From assembly GCA_902510635.1 (NCBI GenBank), contig CABXCB010000002.1:1-55991 (forward strand): a stretch of 55,991 nucleotides of DNA. Reading direction: 5' to 3'. The notes under the pieces are model-generated. The model worked only from the letters and a program-made list of their open reading frames with translations, ran no database searches and was not told the DNA's origin. Source of the DNA: an uncultured Pelagibacteraceae bacterium. GTDB lineage: Bacteria; Pseudomonadota; Alphaproteobacteria; Pelagibacterales; Pelagibacteraceae. How positions within the stretch are numbered: position 1 is the stretch's first letter; every line of letters begins with the position of its first letter. This document shows, one piece after another, positions 1 to 11,243 of this stretch. Position numbers and translations under genes: made by a program.

Positions 1-29
1 TTTTTATAAAAAAATTTTTTAAAAATCAT
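1..29 (-). CDS. 5' end of a gene downstream of nuoN, cut by the window edge (possibly birA)
   Basis: The TAA stop of nuoN shares its last base with an ATG read leftward from position 29, and the frame stays open for nine codons (M-I-F-K-K-F-F-Y-K) to the window edge. A TAATG stop/start overlap recurs at true gene junctions elsewhere in this window. In many Alphaproteobacteria the gene after nuoN is birA (biotin-protein ligase), and the short basic, aromatic start would fit, but nine codons cannot identify the product. The birA suggestion rests on synteny only. Confidence 0.35.
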
Positions 30-1444
30 TAAATAATGTTAATTTTTTCTACTATTTCAATTAGAGGACTTGGATAAATGAAATAAAAAAGAATAGCTAT
101 TGTTGAAAAGACTAATGATATTTTTAACCCAATATTATGATTGATCTCATATTTTTCTTTTTCAGAATCAAAATAAATTACCTTTATAATTCTTAAATAA
201 TAAAACGCTGCTATAACAGTTGAAAGTAAACCAATTATAGCCAAGGCATACATTGATTGTTCTATTACAGCAGTAAATATATAAAATTTAGCGAAAAAAC
301 CAGCAAGTGGTGGTATGCCCGCTAGAGAAAATAATACGATCAAAAATGAAAATGACAAAATTGGATGATTTTTAGATAATCCTGATAGATCTTCAATATT
401 TTCATAATATTTTTCATCTCTTCTCAACATAAAAAGACAACAAAAAAAAGCTAAATTCATAAATAAATAGATTGAAATATAAGTTATGGAACTTTGTATT
501 CCTTGATTGGTTCCAGTTGATAAACCAGCTAAAGCATAGCCCATATGACTTATAGAACTATAAGCAATTAGCCTCTTAAGATTTTTTTGTCCAATAGCTG
601 CAACTGCACCAAACAACATAGATGCTATTGAAAGAAATACAATTATAATTTGCCATTGGTCTATTATGTTAAAAAATGGTACGTACAAAATTCTAATAAA
701 TACTGTTAAAGCTGCAATTTTAGGCAATATAGCAAAAAAAGCAGTTACTGATGTTGGAGATCCCTCATAAACATCTGGTGCCCACATGTGAAATGGAACA
801 GCAGATATTTTAAATGCTAGTCCAGTAATAATAAAAATTATTCCAAAAGTTAATCCGTAACTATTTTGATTTATATTTTCAGCGATTAAATTGAAATTTG
901 TCGAACCAGAAAAACCATAAATTAAAGAACAACCATATAAAAGAAGACCAGAGGATAAAGCACTTAAAACAAAATATTTTAATCCTGATTCTGAAGACAA
1001 TATATTGTCTCTATTAAATGATGCTAGAACATATAAAGATAGAGATTGCAATTCTAAACCAACATAAAATAAAATTAAATCATTAGAGCTAATCATTACT
1101 ATCATTCCTGCTATTGCTGATAAAATTAAAATTGGATATTCAATTTTATTTATTTTAATTATCTGGATATATTTGCTAGATGAAAGTAATACAAAAATTC
1201 CTGATAAAATTGTTAAAATTTTCATAAATGAGGATAAGTAATCAATTTTGTAACTATTGTTAAATAGTTCTATATTTTCATCTATGGGAAAATTAAAAAT
1301 AAAAGTCAAACATCCAAATAAAGATATTATACTCAAATTATAAATTAAATATGAGCTATTTTTTTTAAATACGCCTAAAATTAACAAAGTCATAATTGAT
1401 AAACAAAGAAAAATTTCTGAATAAATAAAATTTAAATTAATCAT
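29..1444 (-). CDS. nuoN: NADH-quinone oxidoreductase subunit N
   Basis: This is a membrane-arm subunit of respiratory complex I, one of three antiporter-like proteins that translocate protons across the inner membrane. The 471-residue product is hydrophobic throughout, with about 14 predicted membrane segments. The antiporter-like core includes the MWAPDVYEGSP motif near residue 220 and the KNLKRLIAYSSISHMGYAL segment near residue 290, both typical of NuoN. It starts at ATG and abuts nuoM with no gap, since the nuoM stop begins at the next base. It is the last nuo gene in the operon. Length and position match the family. Confidence 0.97.
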   Translation of the reverse strand: MINLNFIYSEIFLCLSIMTLLILGVFKKNSSYLIYNLSIISLFGCLTFIFNFPIDENIELFNNSYKIDYLSSFMKILTILSGIFVLLSSSKYIQIIKINKIEYPILILSAIAGMIVMISSNDLILFYVGLELQSLSLYVLASFNRDNILSSESGLKYFVLSALSSGLLLYGCSLIYGFSGSTNFNLIAENINQNSYGLTFGIIFIITGLAFKISAVPFHMWAPDVYEGSPTSVTAFFAILPKIAALTVFIRILYVPFFNIIDQWQIIIVFLSIASMLFGAVAAIGQKNLKRLIAYSSISHMGYALAGLSTGTNQGIQSSITYISIYLFMNLAFFCCLFMLRRDEKYYENIEDLSGLSKNHPILSFSFLIVLFSLAGIPPLAGFFAKFYIFTAVIEQSMYALAIIGLLSTVIAAFYYLRIIKVIYFDSEKEKYEINHNIGLKISLVFSTIAILFYFIYPSPLIEIVEKINII

Positions 1445-2938
1445 TTAGTTTTTTATTAGATTTGGTTTTAAATTACTTTTGTACATATCGATTAAATTTT
1501 CTATAGAAACTTCAGTTGTACTTAATAATGGTTCTGGGTAAAATCCAAATAAAATAATCGGAAAAACAAGTGAAGAAAGTACAAAAATTTCTGATTTATT
1601 TAAATCATCCATTTTTCTAATTTCATTTTTCTGAATTGCTCCAAATATAACTCTTTTATATAGCCATAACATGTAAGCAGCAGATAGTATAACTCCTATA
1701 CTTGCAATAGCTGCTACTAAAAAACTTTTTTGAAATGTTCCAATTAAAATCAAAAATTCACCTACAAATCCACTCGTACCTGGCAGGCCTATTGCACCAA
1801 GAGTAAATACCATTAAAACAATAGAATATTTAGGCATTATAGAAACCAGACCCCCGTAATTTGATATTAGCCTAGTGTGCATCCTATCATAAATTACACC
1901 AACTGATAAAAAGAGTGCCGCAGAAACTAAACCGTGACTAATCATTTGGTAAATACTTCCTTCTAAACCTTGTTGTGTGAATGTAAATATTCCTAAAGTT
2001 ACAAACCCCATATGGGCTACAGAAGAATAGGCAATTAATTTTTTCATATCTTCTTGCATTAATGCAACATACGAGGTGTAAATAATTGCAACTAAACTTA
2101 GAATATAAATTAAAGGAATAAAATATTCTGAAGCAATAGGAAAAAGTCCAATTGAAAATCTTATAAATCCGTATCCAGCCATTTTTAACAAAATTGCAGC
2201 CAATAAAACTGATCCAGCAGTTGGTGCCTCAACATGAGCGTCTGGTAGCCAGGTATGAACAGGCCACATTGGAGTTTTTACAGCAAAGGAACTAAAAAAA
2301 GCTAACCATAACAAATATTGATATTTCTCATCAATTCCAAGGCTATATAGATAAGTTACATCAGTTGTTCCTGTAACCCAATATATTGAAATTATTGCAA
2401 CAAGCATTAAAACTGACCCAAGAAGAGTATAAAGAAAAAATTTAAACGCAGAATAAACTCTTCTTTCTCCACCCCAAATACCAATTATTAAAAACATTGG
2501 AATTAAACCACCTTCAAAAAAAAGATAAAATACAACTAAGTCTAGTGAACAAAATACTCCTATCATTAAAGATTCCATGACAAGAATTGCAACAAGAAAA
2601 TCTTTTAATCTATTTTTTATTGTATTATTTACAGAAACAACACATAAAGGTGTAATAAAAGTTGTTAATATAATAAATAAAATTGAAATACCGTCTATGC
2701 CAACTTTATAATTGACAAAACCTTTTATCCAAGATTGTTCTTCTAAAAACTGAAATTCAGAAGTAGAAGGATCAAATAGGTACCAAAGATATAAAGATAA
2801 AATAAAATTAGAAAAAGAAACAAATAATGCTAAATATTTACTAGTTAAATTTGTATTGGATTTAGATTTTGAAAAAAAAATAAATAAAGCTCCTAATAAT
2901 GGTAACAAAATTAAAGATGATAAAATAGGAAAGTTCAT
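1445..2938 (-). CDS. nuoM: NADH-quinone oxidoreductase subunit M
   Basis: This is the second antiporter-like proton-pumping subunit of complex I. The 497-residue protein is all membrane segments and carries the family signatures: a buried glutamate in the FYLFFEGGLIPMF segment near residue 140, TPMWPVHTWLPDAHVEAPT near residue 225, and KKLIAYSSVAHMGF near residue 300. The ATG start overlaps the nuoL stop by one base, suggesting translational coupling. The length is normal and no defect is seen. Confidence 0.97.
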   Translation of the reverse strand: MNFPILSSLILLPLLGALFIFFSKSKSNTNLTSKYLALFVSFSNFILSLYLWYLFDPSTSEFQFLEEQSWIKGFVNYKVGIDGISILFIILTTFITPLCVVSVNNTIKNRLKDFLVAILVMESLMIGVFCSLDLVVFYLFFEGGLIPMFLIIGIWGGERRVYSAFKFFLYTLLGSVLMLVAIISIYWVTGTTDVTYLYSLGIDEKYQYLLWLAFFSSFAVKTPMWPVHTWLPDAHVEAPTAGSVLLAAILLKMAGYGFIRFSIGLFPIASEYFIPLIYILSLVAIIYTSYVALMQEDMKKLIAYSSVAHMGFVTLGIFTFTQQGLEGSIYQMISHGLVSAALFLSVGVIYDRMHTRLISNYGGLVSIMPKYSIVLMVFTLGAIGLPGTSGFVGEFLILIGTFQKSFLVAAIASIGVILSAAYMLWLYKRVIFGAIQKNEIRKMDDLNKSEIFVLSSLVFPIILFGFYPEPLLSTTEVSIENLIDMYKSNLKPNLIKN

Positions 2939-4857
2939 TATTTAAGTATTAAAAAAGTTAATAAAGCAGAAAATCCTAACAACATTATAAATGCATAATG
3001 ATATATAAACCCATTTTGAAATTTAACAGCTAATAAAGAAATACTTTTTATTAAACTTGAAACTCCATCAGGTCCAAATCGATCAATAAATCTTAAATCA
3101 ATTTTTTTCCAAAAATATAATCCTATTTTTTTAGAAGGATTTACAAATAAATATTCATATAATTCATCAAAATACCATTTATTTTTTAGAAAATTATATA
3201 AGGGTAAATTTCCATTAACTATATCATTTGTAATTTTAGTATTTTTAATAAAAATATAATACGCTACAGGTATAGATAAAATTACCAATATTGGAGTTAT
3301 AAGTATAAACCATAAAGGTGGATGATTTCGGCTCAATGGTTCTAAAAAGAAAATTGAATTTTTCCAAAAACTATTTGATGACTCAATTCCAATAAATAAA
3401 TCTTTAAATAAAAAACCACAAAAAATAGCTCCAATTGCTAGAATTATTAATGGAATTATCATAACCATTGGTGACTCGTGCATATCAGATATGTTCAATT
3501 TTTTATTATTATAGTTGCCATGAAAAGTTTTGAATATTAGCCTCCAAGAATAAATTGAAGTTAATAAAGCTGTGAATATTCCTATACCAGCAGCGAAGTA
3601 ACCAGTTGTATTTCCTCTTAGATAAGCAAATTCTATAATTGCATCTTTAGAATAAAAACCCGATAAAAATGGGAATCCAGTTAATGCCAAGGTTCCTATT
3701 ATCATTAATATCCATGTGTAAGGAAGTTTTTTCCATACACCTCCCATTAATTTGATATTTTGTTCATCTTTAAAAGAGTGAATTACCGAGCCAGATCCTA
3801 AAAATAATAGAGCTTTAAAAAAAGCGTGAGTGAACAAATGAAACATGGCAACATTGTAAGCACCAACACCAGCTGCAAAAAACATATAACCTAGTTGACT
3901 ACAAGTTGAATATGCTATTATTTTTTTAATATCATCTTGGGCTAGCGCTACTGTTGCAGCAAAGAAAGCTGTGGACATACCAATTATAGTAATAACATTT
4001 AATACAAAAGGAGAGTATTCATATATTGGAGAACATCTAACAACTAAAAATACACCAGCAGTAACCATTGTTGCTGCATGAATTAATGCAGATACAGGTG
4101 TGGGTCCTTCCATAGCATCTGGTAACCAGGTATGTAAAAATAATTGAGCAGATTTTCCCATTGCACCTATAAATAAAAGAATACAAATTAAATCAATTGC
4201 ATTAATATTTAATCCTAAAAATGAAAAATATTTATCTAATGTTAGAGGCACTAATTCAAATACTTCGTTATAATTAACTGTTCCAAATAAATAAAATATT
4301 AAGAATATTCCTAATGCAAAACCAAAATCACCTACACGATTAACAACAAATGCTTTTATGGCAGCTGCATTAGCACTTTCTTTTTTAAACCAAAAACCTA
4401 TTAAAAAATATGAACAAAGACCAACACCTTCCCATCCAAAAAACAGTTGCAAAAAATTATCTGAAGTTACAAGCATTAACATAGAAAATGTAAATAATGA
4501 TAAGTAAGACATAAATCTTTGTTTATGCGGATCATGTGACATATATCCAATTGAATATATGTGAACTATTGAAGAAACTAACGTAACAACAACTAGCATT
4601 ACAGAAGAAAGAGCATCTATCTTTATAGACCAATTAACATTAAATGTTCCTGAGCTAATCCAGGTAACTATATCTAAATTATTCGTATAATCCTCATTAA
4701 ATACTTTGTAAAAAATTATAAATGAAATAATTGTTGATATTGAAACAAATAAACTAGTTAAAATTTCTGAGTTTCTTGAACCTAGAATTTTTCCAAAAAA
4801 ACCTGAAATTATAGAGCCAATCAATGGTAGAAAGATAATTAGATATTCGAATTCCAT
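2938..4857 (-). CDS. nuoL: NADH-quinone oxidoreductase subunit L
   Basis: This is the distal antiporter-like subunit of complex I, whose long C-terminal lateral helix runs along the membrane arm. The product has 639 residues. Visible family motifs are the LFFGWEGVGLCSYFLIGFW segment near residue 140, the FLHTWLPDAMEGPTPVSALIHAATMV region near residue 240, and DDIKKIIAYSTCSQLGYM near residue 310. The C-terminal extension and final membrane anchor are present, so it looks full length. It lies 1 bp from nuoK. Confidence 0.97.
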   Translation of the reverse strand: MEFEYLIIFLPLIGSIISGFFGKILGSRNSEILTSLFVSISTIISFIIFYKVFNEDYTNNLDIVTWISSGTFNVNWSIKIDALSSVMLVVVTLVSSIVHIYSIGYMSHDPHKQRFMSYLSLFTFSMLMLVTSDNFLQLFFGWEGVGLCSYFLIGFWFKKESANAAAIKAFVVNRVGDFGFALGIFLIFYLFGTVNYNEVFELVPLTLDKYFSFLGLNINAIDLICILLFIGAMGKSAQLFLHTWLPDAMEGPTPVSALIHAATMVTAGVFLVVRCSPIYEYSPFVLNVITIIGMSTAFFAATVALAQDDIKKIIAYSTCSQLGYMFFAAGVGAYNVAMFHLFTHAFFKALLFLGSGSVIHSFKDEQNIKLMGGVWKKLPYTWILMIIGTLALTGFPFLSGFYSKDAIIEFAYLRGNTTGYFAAGIGIFTALLTSIYSWRLIFKTFHGNYNNKKLNISDMHESPMVMIIPLIILAIGAIFCGFLFKDLFIGIESSNSFWKNSIFFLEPLSRNHPPLWFILITPILVILSIPVAYYIFIKNTKITNDIVNGNLPLYNFLKNKWYFDELYEYLFVNPSKKIGLYFWKKIDLRFIDRFGPDGVSSLIKSISLLAVKFQNGFIYHYAFIMLLGFSALLTFLILK

Positions 4858-4858
4858 T

Positions 4859-5170
4859 CTAACCTTTTAGCTTATCAATTTCTTGAACTCTAATTGTTCC
4901 AGAATTTCTATAATAAATTACAATTATTGCTAAACCAATAGCTGCTTCAGCAGCTGCAACTGTTAAAATAAATAAAGTAAATATCTGACCAACTAAATCA
5001 TTCATATAAATTGAAAAAGAAACTAAATTAATATTGACAGCAAGAAGTATTAATTCAATGCTCATTAAGATTACTATAATATTTTTTCTGTTTAAAAATA
5101 TTCCAACTACCCCTATGGTAAAAATAGTTGCTGAAAGAATCAGGTAATGACCTAAAGATATTTCAAACAT
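4859..5170 (-). CDS. nuoK: NADH-quinone oxidoreductase subunit K
   Basis: This small membrane subunit of complex I has three membrane segments and about 103 residues. It contains the conserved intramembrane glutamates: one in the [12 protein letters not shown] segment near residue 35 and one in [14 protein letters not shown] near residue 70. The frame can be opened one codon earlier at a TTG, but the adjacent ATG at 5170 gives the usual [10 protein letters not shown] start and is preferred. The gene overlaps the end of nuoJ by 8 bp, as is common for nuoJ-nuoK. Confidence 0.96.
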   Translation of the reverse strand: MFEISLGHYLILSATIFTIGVVGIFLNRKNIIVILMSIELILLAVNINLVSFSIYMNDLVGQIFTLFILTVAAAEAAIGLAIIVIYYRNSGTIRVQEIDKLKG

Positions 5171-5798
5171 CAATTTTTACTCCTTCATTATTTTTTGGGT
5201 CTGCTAGCTCAACAGCTTCATTACGTTCTCTTGATATTTGTCTAAAATAACTTTGTCGTTTTATGCCCTCTCTTTGTCTGAATGTTAAAACGATTGCTCC
5301 TATCATAGCTACTAAGAGAACCATGCCACTTAGATGGAAAAGATGTATATAATCAGTATATAAAACCTTACCTATTTCATGAGTATTTGTGGTGCTTGTA
5401 TCAATGCCAATTGACGAAAATGATTTCAATAGCTCAGGCTTATATTTCCAACCACCAACTACTATGATCAATTCAAAAAATATAACTCCACTTATTAATA
5501 GACCTATTGGAATATGATTTGAATTTTTTTCATTACCTAGCCATTCATTTTTTTGTTTAGAAACATTAAGCATCATTACTACAAATAAAAATAAAACTGC
5601 TACAGCGCCAACATAAACTATTAACATTATCATTCCTATGAATTCAGCGCCTATCATTATAAATAAACAAGAGATTGTTATGAAATCTAATATTAGAAAA
5701 AAAACTGAATGAACGGTATTTCTTGAAACAGTAACCATGATTGCAGAAAAAACAGCAATTATAGAAAAAATATAAAAAAATATAGAATGAATTATCAT
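5163..5798 (-). CDS. nuoJ: NADH-quinone oxidoreductase subunit J
   Basis: This is a membrane subunit of complex I next to the quinone and proton-coupling region. The 211-residue protein has five predicted membrane segments followed by a polar C-terminal tail. The conserved pi-bulge region is visible in the [26 protein letters not shown] stretch near residues 53-78, and near the end the [10 protein letters not shown] motif is typical of alphaproteobacterial NuoJ. It lies 2 bp after nuoI and overlaps nuoK by 8 bp. Confidence 0.96.
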   Translation of the reverse strand: MIIHSIFFYIFSIIAVFSAIMVTVSRNTVHSVFFLILDFITISCLFIMIGAEFIGMIMLIVYVGAVAVLFLFVVMMLNVSKQKNEWLGNEKNSNHIPIGLLISGVIFFELIIVVGGWKYKPELLKSFSSIGIDTSTTNTHEIGKVLYTDYIHLFHLSGMVLLVAMIGAIVLTFRQREGIKRQSYFRQISRERNEAVELADPKNNEGVKIDV

Positions 5799-5800
5799 AT

Positions 5801-6286
5801 TTATCTATAAGGATTATCTGCTTTAATATTTGCTGCTAACAAACTTTCCCATCTATCACCATTATCTAATAATTTTTCTTTATTGTAATAAAGCTCTTCT
5901 CGTGTTTCTGTCGAGAATTCAAAATTAGGTCCTTGAACAATTGCATCAACAGGACAAGATTCTTCACATAAGCCACAATATATACATTTCAGCATATCAA
6001 TGTCATATCTTGTTGTTTTTCTACTACCATCTTCTCTTTCAGTTGATTCAATAGTTATTGCTTGAGCAGGACAAACTGCTTCACATAACTTACATGCTAT
6101 ACATCTTTCTTCTCCATTAGGATATCTTCGTAAAGCATGTTCACCTCGAAATCTTGGGCTGACTTTACCTTTTTCAAATGGATAATTTATAGTTTTTTTT
6201 GATTTAAAAGATTCTCTAATTGCAATAACTAAACCATTTAAGAAATCAATTAATAAAATAGTTTTTAAAATTCTTGATAATTTCAT
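5801..6286 (-). CDS. nuoI: NADH-quinone oxidoreductase subunit I (two 4Fe-4S clusters)
   Basis: This peripheral ferredoxin-like subunit of complex I passes electrons through clusters N6a and N6b towards quinone. The 161-residue product has two CxxCxxCxxxCP motifs, [12 protein letters not shown] at about residues 62-72 and [12 protein letters not shown] at about 101-112. The preceding [18 protein letters not shown] segment is a signature of this subunit, and the N-terminal helix contacts the membrane arm. It sits 2 bp after nuoH. The length is normal for Alphaproteobacteria. Confidence 0.97.
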   Translation of the reverse strand: MKLSRILKTILLIDFLNGLVIAIRESFKSKKTINYPFEKGKVSPRFRGEHALRRYPNGEERCIACKLCEAVCPAQAITIESTEREDGSRKTTRYDIDMLKCIYCGLCEESCPVDAIVQGPNFEFSTETREELYYNKEKLLDNGDRWESLLAANIKADNPYR

Positions 6287-6288
6287 AG

Positions 6289-7290
6289 TTAATTTACCGG
6301 TAATAGATTAAAATAAAATAAATAACTTGCTGTTAAAACTACCCAAGTTAATGATAATGGAAGAAAAATTTTCCAACCTAATTTCATTAATTGATCATAT
6401 CTATATCTTGGGACAATAGCTTTCACTAAAGAGAATAGAATAAACAATAATAATATTTTAAGTATCAACCATAAAGGTGCTGGTACAAGTGTAAAAGGAT
6501 AAAGATCTATTGGGGACAACCATCCACCTAAAAACAAAATAGATCCCATACTGCACATTAGCAAAATATTTGCATACTCTCCTAACCAGAACATTGCATA
6601 CATCATTCCTGAATATTCAGTTTGATAACCTGCTACCAATTCAGCTTCTGCTTCAGGTAAGTCAAATGGGGGTCTATTAGTTTCTGCAAGGGCAGAGATA
6701 AAAAAAATTACAAACATTGGAAATAAAGGAACTATGAACCATAAATTTTCTTGAGCTAAGACAATATCGGTTAAATTTAATGACCCAACACACAACAAAA
6801 CATTTATTATTATTACACCTATAGAAACTTCATATGATACCATTTGTGCGGCAGATCGAATTGCACCTAAAAAAGGATATTTTGAATTCGAAGCCCAGCC
6901 ACCCATAATTATTCCATAAACTCCTAGGGACGAAACTGCAAAAAGATATAAAATTCCAACATTTATGTCTGCTAAAACAAAATCTTCACTAAAAGGTATA
7001 ACTGCCCACGAAATCAGGGCTAAGGTCATTGTTACGATCGGTGCAAGGATAAATATAATTTTATTAGCACTTGCAGGGATAATTATTTCTTTAAAAATAT
7101 ATTTCAATGCATCTGCTAAAGATTGAAATAAACCAAAAGGTCCAACTACATTTGGACCTTTTCTTTTTTGAACAAAAGCCCATACTCTTCTATCAAGCCA
7201 AACTATCATTGCTACAGCTGTTAAAATTGGAATAAGTAAAAGAAAAATTTTATAAATTTCAGTTATTAAAATATTTAAATTTTCAGTCAT
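6289..7290 (-). CDS. nuoH: NADH-quinone oxidoreductase subunit H
   Basis: This is the membrane subunit of complex I that forms the quinone chamber together with NuoB and NuoD. The 333-residue protein has eight or nine membrane segments. Family signatures include [19 protein letters not shown] near residue 30 and the acidic [23 protein letters not shown] loop near residues 200-222, which lines the quinone path. The ATG start overlaps the nuoG stop by one base. No unusual feature was seen. Confidence 0.97.
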   Translation of the reverse strand: MTENLNILITEIYKIFLLLIPILTAVAMIVWLDRRVWAFVQKRKGPNVVGPFGLFQSLADALKYIFKEIIIPASANKIIFILAPIVTMTLALISWAVIPFSEDFVLADINVGILYLFAVSSLGVYGIIMGGWASNSKYPFLGAIRSAAQMVSYEVSIGVIIINVLLCVGSLNLTDIVLAQENLWFIVPLFPMFVIFFISALAETNRPPFDLPEAEAELVAGYQTEYSGMMYAMFWLGEYANILLMCSMGSILFLGGWLSPIDLYPFTLVPAPLWLILKILLLFILFSLVKAIVPRYRYDQLMKLGWKIFLPLSLTWVVLTASYLFYFNLLPVN

Positions 7291-9320
7291 TATCCATCTG
7301 TTCCAGTATTTTTTAATTTTATTTTTTCATTGTGGCAATCAGTCATAGTTTTAGAAGCCCTGGCAATAACATTCGAGTAGTAATAATCATCATTTTTTAC
7401 AATAATTTTTTCATCAAAAAAATTTGTTTCTACTGGATCATTATTTATACTTTCAGTTTTTAAATTTAGATAATTAAACATACTATCAACCAATTCATCT
7501 TTATTTTTAAATATTTTTTTCCTTTTTAGTAATTCTGATAAATTGTTAATTATTTCCCAATCTTCTTTCGCATCACCTGGAGGATAAGATGCTTTGTAAG
7601 CTTTTTGAATTTTTCCTTCTAGATTGGTAAAATATCCATCTTGTTCTGTATAAGTAGATCCTGGTAAAATAATATCTGCAGATTCTGCCCCATCATCACC
7701 GTGACTACCTATATATATTATGAATTCATTTTTCTTTTTAAATTTAAGATTGTCTTGCCCAACTAAAAATAAAATTTCAAATTCATTATTCAAAGTTTTG
7801 TTTAGAGTTATATTTTGTGAGTCTATAGAACTTATAATGTTTAAATCATTTGAGCCTGTAGTAGAAGCATCTTTTGATAATACATTTAATGAGTTCCACT
7901 CATCTGTAATTTTATTTTTTGAAGTTAAATATTTTTTCATTTCTTCAAATACATATTTTCCTGATTTTAAATTTAACACTGAATGCCCAATAATTATTAA
8001 AGGCTTTTTTGAATTATCAATTTTAGAAGATAAATTATGCCTTCCCTCTATTATATCTTTAATAACTTTTGTATCATTTGGAAGAATTTCGTATGGATAA
8101 GTTAAATCTCCAACGTCACCGATTGAATAAACTTCTAAATTATTTTTTAAATAACTTTTTCTTATTCTTAGATTTAGTATTGTTGCTTCAAATCTTGGGT
8201 TTGTTCCTATAAGTATAATCAAATCTGAATCTTCAATACCATTAATTGTTGAGTTGAAAATATAATTTTTCTTATTACTTGTGTTTACATATAAATTATT
8301 AACTCTGGAATCTAAATAATTAGACTTTATAGTTTTGTTAAAAAACTCTTTTGTAACATATAGAGTTTCCATATTGGTTAGATCTCCTGTAAATCCTGCA
8401 ATTTTATCTGAAGATGTTTCGTTTATTTTTTTTACAATTACTTTATTTGCTTCTTGCCAAGAAATTTTTTCAAAACCTTTTTTGCTTTTAACATAAGGTA
8501 TGTCTATTCTTTGATTTTTAATTCCATCACATGCATATCTAGTTTTATCAGATATCCATTCTTCATTAATATCCTCATTTATTCTGGGCAAAACTCTTTT
8601 TACTTCCCATCCATAAGTGTCAACTCTTATGCTTGATCCAACTGCATCCATTACGTCTATAGTTTCTGTTTTTTTTAGTTCCCAAGGTCTTGCTTCAAAT
8701 ACGTAAGGTTTTGAGGTTAGCGCTCCAACTGGACATAAGTCAATAACGTTAGCTGAAAGTTCTGATTCCATTGACTTTTCTAAATACGTTGTAATTTGCA
8801 TATCTTCACCTCTGCCAATTGCACCAAGTTCTGAAACACCAGCAACTTCAGTGGCAAATCTAATACATCTTGTGCAATGAATGCATCTAGTCATTTGAGT
8901 TTTAATTAAAGGACCCATATATTTGTCTGGTACTTCTCTTTTATTTTCTTTGTATCTAGATTTGTCTATTCCATAAAACATTGATTGATCTTGCAAATCA
9001 CACTCTCCTCCTTGGTCGCAAACTGGACAGTCTAATGGATGATTTGCTAACAAAAACTCCATCACACCTTTTCTTGCTTTCTCTACCTTTTCGGTATTTG
9101 TTTTGATATTCATACCTTCGGATATTGGCATTGCACATGAAGCTACGGGTTTGGGCGATTTTTCGATTTCTACTAAGCACATTCTACAGTTACCAGCTAT
9201 AGAAAGTTTTTCATGATAACAAAATCTAGGAATTTCTGCACCTGCTTTTTCACATGCTTGGAGCACAGTAAGACCTTCTTCAACTTCTAAATCTATATCA
9301 TTTACTTTTAATTTAATCAT
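7290..9320 (-). CDS. nuoG: NADH-quinone oxidoreductase subunit G (75 kDa iron-sulfur subunit)
   Basis: This is the large iron-sulfur subunit of the complex I peripheral arm. The 676-residue protein starts with a 2Fe-2S ferredoxin domain (Cys34, Cys45, Cys48, Cys62). A His-Cys3 4Fe-4S site follows ([14 protein letters not shown], residues 94-107), then a further 4Fe-4S site (CIHCTRC at 146-152, plus the DLCPVG cysteine near 196). The rest is a molybdopterin-oxidoreductase-like domain that has lost its cofactor role in this family. Length matches the alphaproteobacterial and mitochondrial form rather than the longer E. coli NuoG. It overlaps nuoH by 1 bp and nuoF by 1 bp. Confidence 0.97.
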   Translation of the reverse strand: MIKLKVNDIDLEVEEGLTVLQACEKAGAEIPRFCYHEKLSIAGNCRMCLVEIEKSPKPVASCAMPISEGMNIKTNTEKVEKARKGVMEFLLANHPLDCPVCDQGGECDLQDQSMFYGIDKSRYKENKREVPDKYMGPLIKTQMTRCIHCTRCIRFATEVAGVSELGAIGRGEDMQITTYLEKSMESELSANVIDLCPVGALTSKPYVFEARPWELKKTETIDVMDAVGSSIRVDTYGWEVKRVLPRINEDINEEWISDKTRYACDGIKNQRIDIPYVKSKKGFEKISWQEANKVIVKKINETSSDKIAGFTGDLTNMETLYVTKEFFNKTIKSNYLDSRVNNLYVNTSNKKNYIFNSTINGIEDSDLIILIGTNPRFEATILNLRIRKSYLKNNLEVYSIGDVGDLTYPYEILPNDTKVIKDIIEGRHNLSSKIDNSKKPLIIIGHSVLNLKSGKYVFEEMKKYLTSKNKITDEWNSLNVLSKDASTTGSNDLNIISSIDSQNITLNKTLNNEFEILFLVGQDNLKFKKKNEFIIYIGSHGDDGAESADIILPGSTYTEQDGYFTNLEGKIQKAYKASYPPGDAKEDWEIINNLSELLKRKKIFKNKDELVDSMFNYLNLKTESINNDPVETNFFDEKIIVKNDDYYYSNVIARASKTMTDCHNEKIKLKNTGTDG

Positions 9321-10642
9321 TATTTATCCAGTAAGTGTTGATCCACTAGATAAGGAATTTTTTTATTTGTACTTACTATTGGATTAAAATTATTTCTTTT
9401 TGCAACTTCTTTTTTAAAATGTCTAAGTAAACCTTGTACTGGCCATGCAGACCCTTCTCCGAATGCACAAATTGTATGTCCTTCAATTTGTTTTGTAACA
9501 TCCATCAAAATATCAACTTCATCTCTAGATGCTTCACCTTTTGCCATTCTCTCAAGCATTCTCCACATCCAACCAGATCCTTCTCTACAAGGTGTACATT
9601 GTCCACAACTCTCATGTTTGTAAAACCTGGCTATTCTCGCCATACATTTAATTATATCTTGATCTTTATTTATAACTACAATTCCAGCTGTACCTAAGCC
9701 ACTTTTCTGTTCAACAAGTGAGTCAAAATCCATATTAATTGTTTCACAAATATTTTTTGGAAGTAATGGCATAGAAGAGCCTCCAGGTATTACTGCTTGA
9801 AGATTTTCCCAACCACCAATTACTCCGCCAGCGTGTTTTTCAATTAAATCTTTTAATGAAATTCCCATTTCTTCTTCAACATTACATGGATTGTTTACGT
9901 TTCCTGAAATACAATAAATTTTTGTTCCTGTATTTTTTGGTTTACCAATACTTGAAAACCATTTTGCTCCTTTTCTCAAGATAGTTGGAACTACTGCTAT
10001 TGTTTCAACATTATTTATAATTGTAGGGCATCCATAAAGTCCTATTAAAGCTGGAAAAGGAGGTTTAAGTCTAGGTTGACCTTTCTTGCCTTCTAGACTT
10101 TCTAATAGAGCAGTTTCTTCTCCACAAATATAGGCTCCTGCACCATAATGAATATATATGTCAAAATCCCATCCACTATTACAAGCATTTACGCCAATTA
10201 AATTTTTTTCATAAGCTTCACTTATTGCTTCTTGAAGTTTATTACCTTCGTTAAAATATTCCCCTCTAATATAAATGTAACATTTTTTTGCATTAACTGC
10301 GTATGCAGCTAACAAACAACCTTCTATTAATTTATGGGGTTCAAATCTTAAAATATCTCTATCTTTACAAGTTCCAGGCTCAGATTCATCAGCATTAATA
10401 ACAAGATAATGAGGTCTTGAACCAACTTCTTTAGGAGCAAATGACCATTTAAGTCCAGTTGGAAAACCTGCTCCACCTCGACCTCTAAGTTCAGAAGATT
10501 TTATTTCATTAATTATCCATTCTCTCCCTTTTTTAATAATTTCATTAGTGTTTTTCCAGTCACCACCTTTTTGAGCAGATAAAACGTCTGCGCCGTGGTC
10601 GTTGTATAAGTTTGTAAAAATTCTATCTTCGTCTTTAAGCAT
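9320..10642 (-). CDS. nuoF: NADH-quinone oxidoreductase subunit F (NADH- and FMN-binding)
   Basis: This subunit oxidises NADH through FMN and passes electrons to 4Fe-4S cluster N3. The 440-residue protein shows the glycine-rich nucleotide site [16 protein letters not shown] near residues 53-68, the [16 protein letters not shown] segment near 85-100, and the [10 protein letters not shown] cluster motif near residue 345 with a later cysteine in HTICAFGEG. It overlaps the nuoE stop by 8 bp. Length and motifs are complete. Confidence 0.98.
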   Translation of the reverse strand: MLKDEDRIFTNLYNDHGADVLSAQKGGDWKNTNEIIKKGREWIINEIKSSELRGRGGAGFPTGLKWSFAPKEVGSRPHYLVINADESEPGTCKDRDILRFEPHKLIEGCLLAAYAVNAKKCYIYIRGEYFNEGNKLQEAISEAYEKNLIGVNACNSGWDFDIYIHYGAGAYICGEETALLESLEGKKGQPRLKPPFPALIGLYGCPTIINNVETIAVVPTILRKGAKWFSSIGKPKNTGTKIYCISGNVNNPCNVEEEMGISLKDLIEKHAGGVIGGWENLQAVIPGGSSMPLLPKNICETINMDFDSLVEQKSGLGTAGIVVINKDQDIIKCMARIARFYKHESCGQCTPCREGSGWMWRMLERMAKGEASRDEVDILMDVTKQIEGHTICAFGEGSAWPVQGLLRHFKKEVAKRNNFNPIVSTNKKIPYLVDQHLLDK

Positions 10643-11243
10643 GTTTTATATTTAATAAAGTTTTTCTATTATTTTCTGGTTCAGAGTTTTTTCTGCCTTT
10701 GTAAGAACCTGGAGTTGGTTTTTCACCTTTTTGTATTTGATTAATAATTTTTTCTGCTTTTTCTTTGTTTAAATCCTCATAATAATCATTATTAATTTGC
10801 ATCATAGGAGCATTTATGCAAGCTCCAAGACACTCTACTTCCATCCATGAACAGGTTTTGTCTTTTGAAAGTTGGTTTTCTTTATCTGATATTTTTTCTT
10901 TACATGCGTTAACTATTTCGTAAGCTCCTCTAATCATGCATGGTGTTGTTGTACAAATTTGAAAAAAATATTTTCCAACTGGTGATAAATTATACATGGA
11001 ATAAAAAGTAGCTACTTCATAAACTTTGATGTATGGCATGATAAGAAATTTAGCAATATATTTCATTGCAGCTAATGGTATCCAATTATCATTCTGCTTT
11101 TGAGCCAAGTAAAGTAAAGACATAACTGCACTTTGTTGTTTTCCTTCAGGGTAGTTTTTTATTATCTTTTTGGCTTCTTCTAAATTTTTTTTATTAAATT
11201 CGAAATCAGAAGGTTGCTCTTTACATATTTTTTTTATACTCAT
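10635..11243 (-). CDS. nuoE: NADH-quinone oxidoreductase subunit E (24 kDa, 2Fe-2S)
   Basis: This thioredoxin-fold subunit carries cluster N1a beside NuoF. The 202-residue protein has its four cluster cysteines in the usual pattern: Cys97 and Cys102 in the QICTTTPC segment, and Cys138 and Cys142 in ECLGAC. The N-terminal helical region with the [12 protein letters not shown] motif near residue 75 is typical. The C-terminal tail after residue 170 is lysine- and asparagine-rich and probably flexible. The ATG start overlaps the nuoD stop by 4 bp (ATGA). Confidence 0.97.
   Translation of the reverse strand: MSIKKICKEQPSDFEFNKKNLEEAKKIIKNYPEGKQQSAVMSLLYLAQKQNDNWIPLAAMKYIAKFLIMPYIKVYEVATFYSMYNLSPVGKYFFQICTTTPCMIRGAYEIVNACKEKISDKENQLSKDKTCSWMEVECLGACINAPMMQINNDYYEDLNKEKAEKIINQIQKGEKPTPGSYKGRKNSEPENNRKTLLNIKHA

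Noticed and set aside
7720..8100. 126-codon plus-strand frame inside nuoG
   Set aside because: It is antisense to the well-supported nuoG frame, rich in Phe/Ser/Ile as expected for a shadow of an A+T-rich gene, and has no family motif.
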